Of a stretch of DNA of 32,761 nt, positions 24,766 through 32,222 are shown in pieces. The position numbers and the translations under genes are program-made. The notes under the pieces were generated by a model. It had not been told where the DNA came from. It saw only the letters and a list, made by a program, of their open reading frames with translations, and did no database searches. The stretch is from a virus: the IMG/VR virus record IMGVR_UViG_3300025770_000061, positions 1-32,761 of that record; one strand, given 5' to 3'. Each line of letters opens with the position of its first letter. Position 1 is the stretch's first letter.

Positions 24766-27316
24766 GGATTTGTGATGATCCTGTAGAAGATATGGAATCA
24801 AGTATATCATCATAAACCTTGACCCTAGCAGCATCCTCCGCAGCTAAGGGCGTAAAGTCTAGCATTTTTCCTATTTGAACTTTAAGTTGAGAGGCAGGTA
24901 TTATGTTATTCTGGAAGAGTTTAAACTCCGAGTAAGCGTCATCAGGTGTAATAACGTGCTTATACCCATAGATCCCATACCTATTTGAATACATTGAAGG
25001 GGGAGGTAAATCCTCCTCACGAAAAGTAGAACCTATAATTTTATTAGGGACCCCCACTAATAAGCAATCCCTCTTCAGGTAATTAACAATATTAAAAAAA
25101 GGAAGAGTTCGAATGTTTACTTCATGAGTATAACCAATAGCCCTCCTTAAAAGGTCTGCATTAGATTTAGTTGTGTTTCCCTTAGTGGGTATTTTTAAGC
25201 CTCCAACGCCTGAACTTGTCGCCCTCAAAATATCAAAAAAGTAATAAGAATCTAACCCGCTGACACCTTCCTCTTTAATCATCTTTAGAGCAACTGTATC
25301 ATTATTTATAGTGTCTACGATTTCGGAAGGACCGAGTGATGATGCATCCCCACCATACTTATTTTTTAAATACTTAAAAATTTTAAAATCAGGAGCCAAC
25401 TCCGCTTTATTAGCAGCCAGATCAATTAACTTATAGGAAAGTTCAGCATTTAGGTTTAGTAGTTCTGCCCTGTAAGGACTAGCATCCACGGTTAGCTCTA
25501 TAACATTAGAGTTCTTGAGATTGTGCATAAAAACTAAACTATCAGTAGTTATTTTTTTTCTAAACCGATACTCATAAGGTCCGAAGTCTATCTCTTCACC
25601 AAAGGAAGAAGTAATCCCTCTGACAAAAGGATTCAACTCCTTTAATTCCTCTCGATAAGCAGTCCATTTGGCTTTAAGGTCGCGGCGTGAGTCACCATAA
25701 CTGAATACCGGGTCGTCAATATTCTCAGGAAGTCCCCCGGTGAGTGTATAGATTAGATTTTTAATTATGTCTTCATCGCCTATAAATAATACCGGGTCGG
25801 TTGGGTTAGTTATTAACCCATGCTTATGGAGAAGCTTAGTAGTATTTATATTGTTTTCTTCAAATATAGTAGGTTGAATTTTAGTTTCAGATACTTCGTT
25901 TAAAGTTTTAAAAAAGGTATATAACGGTGAGAGAAGCTCTAGCTTTTCACCAACTACCTTATCCGTTGGTACATCCACCGCCATTTCAAGGATGACCGAT
26001 GGGGGGGCTGTGGATGCCTTACCTGCATTGCTTGTACTATCAGGATTGCAGAATAATTTTTGGGCGGCGCGGAGTGCGACATTCTCTTGGACACCTTTCC
26101 TCAAAAAATTTCCAGTGATCAATCCACCAATTTTTATAGATGTAGTTAATTCGCTTTTCCCTTCGGAATATACCCTAATTGCTTCTAAGTCCTTCTCAAG
26201 CAACTTTATCTGGTTTTCAACATTTATTATTTGTTCTTTAGAAAGTTTAGAATAATTTCGGCTACCACCAGTAACTCCTGGAAGCGTGCCTTTAAGTTCA
26301 GCTATCTTATCCTTGATAGGCTTTCTAGCTATGTCCTCCTTAGCCCTATCTCTTTTTTTCTGTTCCTCGCTTCTGCTACCGCCCGCGAAAATACCTATAC
26401 CGAATTCTCTTAACTTAGCTTGATAAGTGCTGATAATATCACTGTAAGGCTTGGCTTTAACAACGATTGGTCCGTCTTCCTCAGCATCTAAATCCTGATC
26501 AAATAATACCAGGATATTACCAATAGAAACCGATTTACGTATGCCGAATAGGTATTCTCGAATTAATCTCCTAATTGCATTATTCCAAGAATCACCGTCC
26601 TTATTTGGCTTTAAAACTTTGCGTAGTGAACCGTCTGTTTCCGGTGCCACAGGCACCAAAATACTTTTATCATACGTCACCTTATCAGCAATTGCCGCGA
26701 GGGTGTCAAAGCTACTCTTCTTCTTTTTTTCAGTGAGATTGGCAAGTAATACTTTATTTGAAAATAATTTTATTGTCTCTTGAGTAGGTGTAAATGTTAA
26801 TTCAAGGGTTCTAATGCCGTCAAAATCCACACTCAAAACGGTATCCATTAAACTTACACAATAAGGACCTGACCACTTACTAATATCATCCCCAACCCCG
26901 TAAGAAATATAATAATCAGGTCTAACCGACATAACCTCATTCAAAAACTGATTATCCGCCTTATCCCCTAGGTTTGCGATTCTCTTTTTAAATTCGTTTA
27001 TAACGACCTCCGAAACCCCGTCCGTAGGTATTACGAATCTTTCAAGCACCCTAGCAGTTTCAACTAATTTTATAGTAGTAAAGGTTGAGGTGCCTCCTCC
27101 ATTCATCTCAGTCTCAAAACTTAAAAAGTCAGAGTTATTGTAGGGAGATATTAAGATGTCATCAGCAAGGTCACCTAAATCTTCAAATGATTGAAGTAAG
27201 TCTCTACGAGTCTGCCCAAGTCCACCATTAGAAGGCACTGCGGTATCAAAGAATAACCTATCAATAGCCTCTTTGGATTGAGTTACTATTAAATTGTATG
27301 TGAATGACTTACTCAT
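24752..27316 (-). CDS. Large baseplate hub protein candidate
   Basis: 854 residues. Its place between the gp53-like and spike genes is where contractile phages keep the hub (T4 gp27, P2 gpD). The N-terminal part includes SGPYCVSLMDTVLSVDFDG followed by LELTFTPT (about 148-180), a strand-rich segment compatible with a hub domain. Around 315-400 there is a Lys/Glu-rich helical region (EEQKKRDRAKEDIARKPIKD) that probably forms a coiled coil. The C-terminal part contains RTLPFFNIVNYLKRDCLLVGV. It is more than twice the length of T4 gp27 (391), so if it is the hub it carries insertions. No protease or lysozyme motif is visible. The start overlaps the gp53-like stop as ATGA. I hold the hub call as likely from order rather than from a decisive motif. 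Confidence 0.6.
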   Translation of the reverse strand: MSKSFTYNLIVTQSKEAIDRLFFDTAVPSNGGLGQTRRDLLQSFEDLGDLADDILISPYNNSDFLSFETEMNGGGTSTFTTIKLVETARVLERFVIPTDGVSEVVINEFKKRIANLGDKADNQFLNEVMSVRPDYYISYGVGDDISKWSGPYCVSLMDTVLSVDFDGIRTLELTFTPTQETIKLFSNKVLLANLTEKKKKSSFDTLAAIADKVTYDKSILVPVAPETDGSLRKVLKPNKDGDSWNNAIRRLIREYLFGIRKSVSIGNILVLFDQDLDAEEDGPIVVKAKPYSDIISTYQAKLREFGIGIFAGGSRSEEQKKRDRAKEDIARKPIKDKIAELKGTLPGVTGGSRNYSKLSKEQIINVENQIKLLEKDLEAIRVYSEGKSELTTSIKIGGLITGNFLRKGVQENVALRAAQKLFCNPDSTSNAGKASTAPPSVILEMAVDVPTDKVVGEKLELLSPLYTFFKTLNEVSETKIQPTIFEENNINTTKLLHKHGLITNPTDPVLFIGDEDIIKNLIYTLTGGLPENIDDPVFSYGDSRRDLKAKWTAYREELKELNPFVRGITSSFGEEIDFGPYEYRFRKKITTDSLVFMHNLKNSNVIELTVDASPYRAELLNLNAELSYKLIDLAANKAELAPDFKIFKYLKNKYGGDASSLGPSEIVDTINNDTVALKMIKEEGVSGLDSYYFFDILRATSSGVGGLKIPTKGNTTKSNADLLRRAIGYTHEVNIRTLPFFNIVNYLKRDCLLVGVPNKIIGSTFREEDLPPPSMYSNRYGIYGYKHVITPDDAYSEFKLFQNNIIPASQLKVQIGKMLDFTPLAAEDAARVKVYDDILDSISSTGSSQIPTIL

Positions 27317-27603
27317 CGGTTCAGTATCTTTATTCTATCCCCTACGTTAAGTTGCTGGAATGGGTCTGACACATTATTCGTCCAACACACTAACCAATCT
27401 AAGCTTGGAGTTCCGTAAAAGAGATCAGATATCTTGTCCGCACGATGCTCATAACCGGGAGGTATAGTTCCAACCTTGTAGTTGCTACCTTCTAAGGATT
27501 TGTTAAAATTCCTAAATTCAGAAGAAGTAAGGTTGCTAGCCACTCTCTTATTCTTGTGTATAACCTCGTTAATCCCTAACTTTAAGTAGTTTCTATACCC
27601 CAT
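27313..27603 (-). CDS. 53: Baseplate wedge protein, T4 gp53-like
   Basis: 96 residues. The C-terminal half shows the gp53 pattern: Y-x-HRADKISDLFYGTPSLDWL, then NNVSDPF and NVGDRIKIL (51-95), which also resembles LysM-like P2 gpX tail proteins. T4 gp53 is 196 residues, so this is a compact version containing essentially only the recognisable domain. In T4, gp53 joins neighbouring wedges into the hexagonal baseplate. GGAG lies 10 bases before the ATG. The gene is directly contiguous with the preceding gene and overlaps the hub candidate as ATGA. Confidence 0.8.
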   Translation of the reverse strand: MGYRNYLKLGINEVIHKNKRVASNLTSSEFRNFNKSLEGSNYKVGTIPPGYEHRADKISDLFYGTPSLDWLVCWTNNVSDPFQQLNVGDRIKILNR

Positions 27604-28536
27604 CTAATCTACACTCCCAATCAATCCGTTGTAAGGATCAATAGAGTTATTATCTATTATAGACTCCCACCCAGTAAGATTATCTCCGTCTGTTATAGTT
27701 CCAGGTACATACTCACCGAAGTTACCAGTTCTTGATTCAACTAGGGACATTGAGACTTGCACACGCTTTGGCGTTAAAGTCTGTACATCATACCCAGCTT
27801 CTTCTTCAATACTGACAGAGTAATCTTCAACCAAACAAGGAACATTGTTATACATAGGCCCATGCGTTAACCTAACAATAGGAGGTCCATACAAAGTGTT
27901 TGTAGAGTTATTTAACACTGATCCTCGAACTAGATTAATCCAGTAGTAAATAAGATCCAAAGTTTTATCAAGATCTCTGGTATCGGAATTTCCTGTCGGT
28001 GTCCCTCCAACATCAATTTGATTTCCAGGATCCGTATTAGTGACTTGACCTATAAGACCTCTATAATAATTCCTGTGAGCAGTTGATTGCGGGAAGCCTT
28101 CCGCTTGCGTCATCGCGGATAGGTGCGGTCGGCTTCCGAGTCCTCCTGTTGCGCCAGGAATTATCTTAAGATTAAAAGCTTTTCTTTGAAGGGCTTTATC
28201 ATTAAAGTATGCCGAAAACTCTCTTTGAAATTTCTCAGTAATACCTTCAGTAGATTGCATATCAAGAACATGCAAAAGGCTAATATTAAACTTTAGATCT
28301 AAAGATCTAGAATCGGCACCCCCATAGGAAAATAATTGCCCTGCTCTTCCTACAAGATCATAGGTATTAAGCTTTGATTTCCCTTTTTCATTTATTTCAG
28401 GGTTCTCTAAAAAAGGAATGTAGGCTTGAATTGTTTGATCTCCTTGTTGAGGAAACTCTAGCTTCAAGTGAGATCTCTCGTGCAAGTATCTCTTTTTGTA
28501 ACCGTCTTTAAACTTTGATGTTGAAAAAGTAACCAT
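27604..28536 (-). CDS. Baseplate or tail-tube-end protein candidate
   Basis: 310 residues. The C-terminal region (about 215-268) contains PPIVRLTHGPMYNNVPCLVE, then a strand and YDVQTLTPKRVQVSMSLVE. This pattern (G-x-x-x, D-x-x-TL-P, short strands ending in L-x-E) recalls proteins that cap the end of the tail tube on the baseplate, such as T4 gp48 and gp54 and their analogues. The middle has a helical segment (FQREFSAYFNDKALQRKAF). The gene lies between tape measure and gp53-like genes, consistent with that role. I cannot prove the family from sequence alone. No clear ribosome binding site precedes the ATG; an A+T-rich 11-base gap follows the tape measure stop. Confidence 0.55.
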   Translation of the reverse strand: MVTFSTSKFKDGYKKRYLHERSHLKLEFPQQGDQTIQAYIPFLENPEINEKGKSKLNTYDLVGRAGQLFSYGGADSRSLDLKFNISLLHVLDMQSTEGITEKFQREFSAYFNDKALQRKAFNLKIIPGATGGLGSRPHLSAMTQAEGFPQSTAHRNYYRGLIGQVTNTDPGNQIDVGGTPTGNSDTRDLDKTLDLIYYWINLVRGSVLNNSTNTLYGPPIVRLTHGPMYNNVPCLVEDYSVSIEEEAGYDVQTLTPKRVQVSMSLVESRTGNFGEYVPGTITDGDNLTGWESIIDNNSIDPYNGLIGSVD

Positions 28537-28547
28537 AATTTATTTGT

Positions 28548-30497
28548 TCACTTGCGGCCGCTCGATAATGCAGTTTCTTTCTTATTACCTTTCTCAGTTG
28601 CTTGAACCTGTTTTGAAAGTAATTTTATCATCTCAGGGCCGTAGGATAAGTCCATCCTCGAACGAAGATAGCCTGCGAATATATTTGCATTCTGCATCTC
28701 TCTAGTTGCCTTTTTTGCCTTGTCTTCGGCCTCCTTCTGTTTCCTTGCCTTCTTTTCTTCTTCTGCCCTTTTAGCATCTTCATCAGACCAACTAACAAGG
28801 TCAGTCAAGAGACCAACAGCCCCTCCAATACCTATTGCGAGGGGCGAAAAAGGACCAAGGAAGGGTGCTACGGTAAGACCAACATTAAGCCCAGTAGAAG
28901 CCCCTGAAAACTTGCTAGTGCCATCCTCCTTATTCATTCCTGGTATTAAACCACCAACGGCATTCAGACCGGCACCCAAAGCTATGCCCGCTGCTCCACC
29001 CCTCATGCTCCTGCCAAATTTGCTAGTCTTATCACCAAACCAGCCTCCATCTCCTCGGTTCGTAAAAAACGATTTTCTTTCGGTTGGTGAAGGGATGAAC
29101 TTACGAGTTGTTCTTCCAAGATAAGTTTCCTGTTTCCTACGGGCTGCGGCGATACGAGTTTTTCGGTCCTCTCGAAGATTTGAATCGAGTTTAAAGGAAG
29201 CACCTGTACCCTGGCTAGTTCCTCGCTGCTGGGCGTTGCCCGGATTACGTGCAAATCCTATTGATCCTTCTTCAGTTTTAGGTTGGACTGATTGTGACGT
29301 TCCGTTCCTCCTGGCGGCCTTTTCTCGTTCTTCTGTTGCGTGCCTCACTTCATCCTCCCGGCTTTGTCTATTAGCTACTATAGGACCCTTTACGCCCCCT
29401 ATAGCAGCCACAATTTGTGCGGTACTTCCAACAATTCCAATTGGAATTGCCCCTAGAAACCCCAACATACCCATTGCTGTTTTGTCATAGAAATTGGTCG
29501 CTCTCGCATTTACGTTCTCAATAGTATTGTAGGTTTCATCCGTTGTCTTTTTCAAACCCTCTTGAATACCGGAATCGTTATGGGCAACCTTAGCTAATTG
29601 AAGCATTCCCGCTACTTGAGCCTTACTCATTTCAAATAGTTGAGCAGTGTAATCTAAACCTAAGGATCCCCCTCCAAAACTGTCCGATACGCGCTTGAAT
29701 TCATCAGCAATCTCAGCCATACGATCTGCGGTTATTCCTCCTCCCCCAGCAATGGATTCTCGGTCCCCTTGGATGCCTAGAACAGAAGCAGCTTTTATCG
29801 TGTCAAGACCCCCTACAAGAAGTTCCGACATCGTGGCTAAAGCCCCGTCAATATTTGTTCCCCCTGCTCGGCCCTTTAATTCCTGGGCTGCGACACCTAA
29901 GGATTCAACGGCTTCGTCTCCGAAAAAGGATGCCTTATCTAAGGAGGACTTCAACGTTTGTAAAGTATTGATTAACTTATCATTACTAACGCCATACTTA
30001 TCACTAACTTCTTTATTTACCTCAGCCAAACGAGTAACCACATCAGCACTGTTATCTGTAGCAAGTGCTAGATCAGAATTTAAATTTCCTAAGGATTGAA
30101 CATTTTGCCCCGTAGCAATCATCTCCGTGGTAAGGTTCATAAGTCCTTCAGTTTGGAATCTCACTCCTTGACCGAAGTTCTGAATTATGGCTTCCTGAAG
30201 TGCTTGATTACTGACTAAGTTATCCGAAAGAACACTACTGTTCTTGGATACCATCTGGGTGAGTTTTTTATTGGTTACCCCAATCTTTAAAGCATCCCGA
30301 TTGGTGGAATCCATCTTATTCAATGAATTCGTCAACATCCCTATCGGGTTTCCAAACTTTTCAAAACCAGCAGTAACCGTTCTTATAGAATTATTAAGTC
30401 TGCCGAGAAGTCTGTTTTGGTGCTTGTCCGTCTGGAGGATTTGCGCTTCGATTATGCCTCTTTCGTATTCTAAGTCTTCTCTGGTTTTGTCGCTCAT
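28548..30497 (-). CDS. Tail tape measure protein candidate
   Basis: 649 residues, highly helical. The N-terminal 330 residues are Leu/Ala/Asp/Asn-rich and probably coiled. A strongly hydrophobic stretch at about 341-367 (MGMLGFLGAIPIGIVGSTAQ) and a Gly/Ala-rich hydrophobic region at about 498-572 (GGAAGIALGAGLNAVGGLIP and GPFSPLAIGIGGAVGLL) are typical of tape measure proteins, which sit inside the tail tube and may enter the host membrane. The C-terminus has a Lys/Glu/Ala-rich helix (EEEKKARKQKEAEDKAKK). At about 1.5 angstrom per residue it predicts a tail near 95-100 nm, like T4 (gp29 has 590 residues). No lysin domain is visible. AAGGA precedes the start, which overlaps the upstream stop as TAATG. 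Confidence 0.7.
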   Translation of the reverse strand: MSDKTREDLEYERGIIEAQILQTDKHQNRLLGRLNNSIRTVTAGFEKFGNPIGMLTNSLNKMDSTNRDALKIGVTNKKLTQMVSKNSSVLSDNLVSNQALQEAIIQNFGQGVRFQTEGLMNLTTEMIATGQNVQSLGNLNSDLALATDNSADVVTRLAEVNKEVSDKYGVSNDKLINTLQTLKSSLDKASFFGDEAVESLGVAAQELKGRAGGTNIDGALATMSELLVGGLDTIKAASVLGIQGDRESIAGGGGITADRMAEIADEFKRVSDSFGGGSLGLDYTAQLFEMSKAQVAGMLQLAKVAHNDSGIQEGLKKTTDETYNTIENVNARATNFYDKTAMGMLGFLGAIPIGIVGSTAQIVAAIGGVKGPIVANRQSREDEVRHATEEREKAARRNGTSQSVQPKTEEGSIGFARNPGNAQQRGTSQGTGASFKLDSNLREDRKTRIAAARRKQETYLGRTTRKFIPSPTERKSFFTNRGDGGWFGDKTSKFGRSMRGGAAGIALGAGLNAVGGLIPGMNKEDGTSKFSGASTGLNVGLTVAPFLGPFSPLAIGIGGAVGLLTDLVSWSDEDAKRAEEEKKARKQKEAEDKAKKATREMQNANIFAGYLRSRMDLSYGPEMIKLLSKQVQATEKGNKKETALSSGRK

Positions 30498-30967
30498 TAT
30501 GTGTCCTTACTCGGGAAAGTAATTTTAAATATTTGGCTCAACCCCGAAATATTTAAAGTTCTAAAGTCTCTAACACTTCTATCATACTTAGGTTGTCTCT
30601 TCCTTTTCTTTTTCCTTTCTGCATTTTCAGGAGGATTTAAAGGGGCAATAGAAACAGCCTCTGCGTAGGTGGATTTAGACTCATCCCCATACATTGTATT
30701 TAGTAAACTAAGAAATATGTCCTCATCTAATGATTCACACGTTAATACGTTGTATAGTGAGTTATCTAATGTAGACAAGAAAATACCATTAAAGTGAGCA
30801 TCAGTCTTTAAAATTATCCCATACCTTCTCCCTTTTACATACCCATAACTAAACTCAATTAAGTCACCTGGACGCAATCCTATGTAGGAAGTTTCTACTA
30901 CCGTATAACGGTCTGGGGTGAACTTCCCCAGGCGATCCCTTAAATCCCCACTTAAGCCCCTGTTCAT
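30497..30967 (-). CDS. First gene of the leftward late block, unknown function
   Basis: 156 residues. The centre contains LRPGDLIEFSYGYVKGRRYG (about 31-50), which suggests a small beta-barrel such as an SH3-like domain. A basic linker (ERKKKRKRQPKY) follows, then a C-terminal RTLNISGLSQIFKI. I do not recognise the family. It precedes the tape measure gene, the usual place for tail assembly chaperones, but composition does not resemble those and no frameshifted partner is visible. It is the promoter-proximal gene of the block, divergent from the right-hand genes. No convincing Shine-Dalgarno sequence precedes the ATG. Confidence 0.6.
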   Translation of the reverse strand: MNRGLSGDLRDRLGKFTPDRYTVVETSYIGLRPGDLIEFSYGYVKGRRYGIILKTDAHFNGIFLSTLDNSLYNVLTCESLDEDIFLSLLNTMYGDESKSTYAEAVSIAPLNPPENAERKKKRKRQPKYDRSVRDFRTLNISGLSQIFKITFPSKDT

Positions 30968-31040
30968 TGTAATATTATTGCAAGACTCATAAATTTACCG
31001 TTTTTTATAAGGTCTTTTCCTCTATAACTATTTAGAAGAT
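30968..31040. promoter_or_regulatory. Divergent intergenic region, probable promoters both ways
   Basis: This 73-base A+T-rich spacer separates the leftward late block from the rightward small genes. On the minus strand it contains TATAAAAA (7 of 8 to the T4 late box), about 40 bases before the ATG at 30967. On the plus strand TATAACTA lies at 31023-31030, only about 10 bases before the ATG at 31041, which leaves little room for a ribosome site if it were the promoter. No classical -35/-10 pair stands out. Confidence 0.4.
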
Positions 31041-31334
31041 ATGAATACATTAGAACAGGATTTAGTCGAAACAATTGATTTACTTAACTTTACCTTCTCC
31101 AGTGACTTTGTAGATAAGTGGAGTTTTAAATACGGAAAGAGATTACCTAGTCTTTATCAGCTTAGACTGCTCAAGTCTCTAGACACAAGGAAGCCTTTAA
31201 AACTACAAACTGTTTATAAGTTCCTAGTAGTCGATTCAGGATTTAATGAAGAAGTTGTAAAAACGTTCCTAGAAGATATTGACTACGAGATTTACTTCCC
31301 TATAATTAAGGGTCAACTAGAAGAACTACAATGA
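31041..31334 (+). CDS. Small helical protein, unknown function
   Basis: 97 residues, acidic overall and probably all-helical. The segment KWSFKYGKRLPSLYQLRLLK (about 26-45) is its most distinctive part. I cannot assign a family, and no metal-binding or catalytic motif is visible. It is the first rightward gene after the divergent region, with only a weak AGAAG ribosome site. Its TGA overlaps the start of the next small gene as ATGA, so the two are probably translated together. Given its place beside replication and nuclease genes, an early or middle expressed phage protein is likely, but nothing in the sequence says what it does. Confidence 0.6.
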   Translation: MNTLEQDLVETIDLLNFTFSSDFVDKWSFKYGKRLPSLYQLRLLKSLDTRKPLKLQTVYKFLVVDSGFNEEVVKTFLEDIDYEIYFPIIKGQLEELQ

Positions 31335-31459
31335 ACAAAGAAGATAACCCAATGGAAGAAATTCACAGAGCCGCTAAAATGGGCGAGCTATTCGCACTAG
31401 GAATAATATGGATCCTCATGATCCTAGTGTTCACTTTTTCTGGGTGTTTTGTTTCTTGA
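31331..31459 (+). CDS. Small single-span membrane protein (42 residues), hypothetical
   Basis: ATG at 31331 overlaps the preceding TGA by four bases, and AGAAGAA lies just upstream, both favouring translation. Residues 1-19 are charged and amphipathic (MNKEDNPMEEIHRAAKMGE). Residues 20-42 are hydrophobic (LFALGIIWILMILVFTFSGC), a clear transmembrane segment, and the protein ends soon after. The final 29 bases overlap the 3' end of the nuclease gene on the other strand. Small membrane proteins of this kind in phages may act in lysis timing or host takeover, but there is no evidence for either here. A hairpin followed by a T-rich stretch lies inside the coding region, an argument against the gene being real. 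Confidence 0.45.
   Translation: MNKEDNPMEEIHRAAKMGELFALGIIWILMILVFTFSGCFVS
31395..31429 (+). terminator. Hairpin followed by T-rich sequence (possible weak terminator)
   Basis: Arms CACTAGGA (31395-31402) and TCCTAGTG (31422-31429) are exact reverse complements, separated by 19 bases that contain a smaller GGATC/GATCC pair. On the plus strand the hairpin is followed by TTCACTTTTTC. It lies at the convergence of rightward and leftward transcripts. The long loop and interrupted T run make it a weak candidate. Confidence 0.3.
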
Positions 31460-32222
31460 GTTCCTTCTGCTCATCGATTCGCTTACAGACTATTTCTTCA
31501 GAATGAAATTTAGGGCACGCTTCCTTATATTCGCACCAGTCGCAGAATATATTTTCCTGTGCCCAGAACTCGTCTTTTTTCTTCTTTCGAATCCTCCAAA
31601 CCTTTTCAATCTGCTTCTTCTTCCATCTCTCTATCTGGAATCGTGAGAACTTTACGGCTACAAAGTTACCAGTAACAGGGTAGTAATGAGCGCAGTAAAC
31701 CTTCTCGTAAGGAACGTCATAAAGCTCGTGTATCGCCCACGCATACCCCTTTAACTGGTCGTCATCCATAAGGGTTCTTTTCTTCTTCTCCCTCTTAGAT
31801 GTCTTGTAGTCGATTACTAAATAGCCCCCGTCGTTACCCTTGATTACACGGTCAATAACCCCAATAAAAGTTATGTCATTCTTCTCATCTAAAGGGACGC
31901 TTACCATCTGTTCAGTAGACATGGTCTCACCCATCTTCTGATTCCAAATTATGAAGTTCTCTAAGCAGGACTTCATCCTTTCGTTCTCACGGAAGGGCAC
32001 CTTGTAGGTTGAGCGTTCTTGTTCAGCTATCCTCAGGAGGGACTTCATGTCATTCTCCTTGTATCCGATCTCAAAGATCTTGTGGATGAAGGATCCGAAG
32101 TTCAACGCATCCTCATTCTTAGCTCCGAAGCCCGGTAATCTTTCTATATATCTCAGTTTGTATTTCCATAGGCACTGGTCTATGATGTCACTGCGAGAAG
32201 CACTAATATTATTTATAAACAT
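31431..32222 (-). CDS. Cas4/RecB-like PD-(D/E)XK nuclease with apparent Fe-S cluster cysteines
   Basis: 263 residues from the ATG at 32222. Motifs in order: ISASRSDIIDQC with Cys17; FGSFIHKIFE with His47; FIGVIDRV with Asp124; VIDYKTSK with Asp138 and Lys140; DDQLKGYAWA with Gln156; and CDWCEYKEACP with Cys227, 230 and 236. This is the full active-site set of the RecB/Cas4 nuclease family plus the four-cysteine arrangement that holds a 4Fe-4S cluster in Cas4 and AddB. The protein probably cuts or processes single-stranded or end DNA in phage replication, recombination or host DNA attack. No Cas1/Cas2 or CRISPR array is near, so it is not a CRISPR adaptation locus here. An ATG at 32240 would add six residues and overlap the primase start further. 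It is alone on the minus strand between rightward genes. Confidence 0.82.
   Translation of the reverse strand: MFINNISASRSDIIDQCLWKYKLRYIERLPGFGAKNEDALNFGSFIHKIFEIGYKENDMKSLLRIAEQERSTYKVPFRENERMKSCLENFIIWNQKMGETMSTEQMVSVPLDEKNDITFIGVIDRVIKGNDGGYLVIDYKTSKREKKKRTLMDDDQLKGYAWAIHELYDVPYEKVYCAHYYPVTGNFVAVKFSRFQIERWKKKQIEKVWRIRKKKKDEFWAQENIFCDWCEYKEACPKFHSEEIVCKRIDEQKELKKQNTQKK

Noticed and set aside
28720-29124. Plus-strand open frames opposite the tape measure gene (also 29695-30099).
   Set aside because: Antisense shadows of Lys/Glu/Ala/Gly codons, giving Ser/Ala/Pro-rich sequences without family features.
29432-29449. 18-bp perfect palindrome in the tape measure gene.
   Set aside because: A palindrome of this length in 33 kb has a chance of roughly one in ten, and it sits in ordinary Ile/Gly/Val codons with no context to support a role.
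31431-32222. CRISPR-Cas adaptation module suggested by the Cas4-like gene.
   Set aside because: No Cas1, Cas2, effector or repeat array is near, and all neighbours are phage genes.
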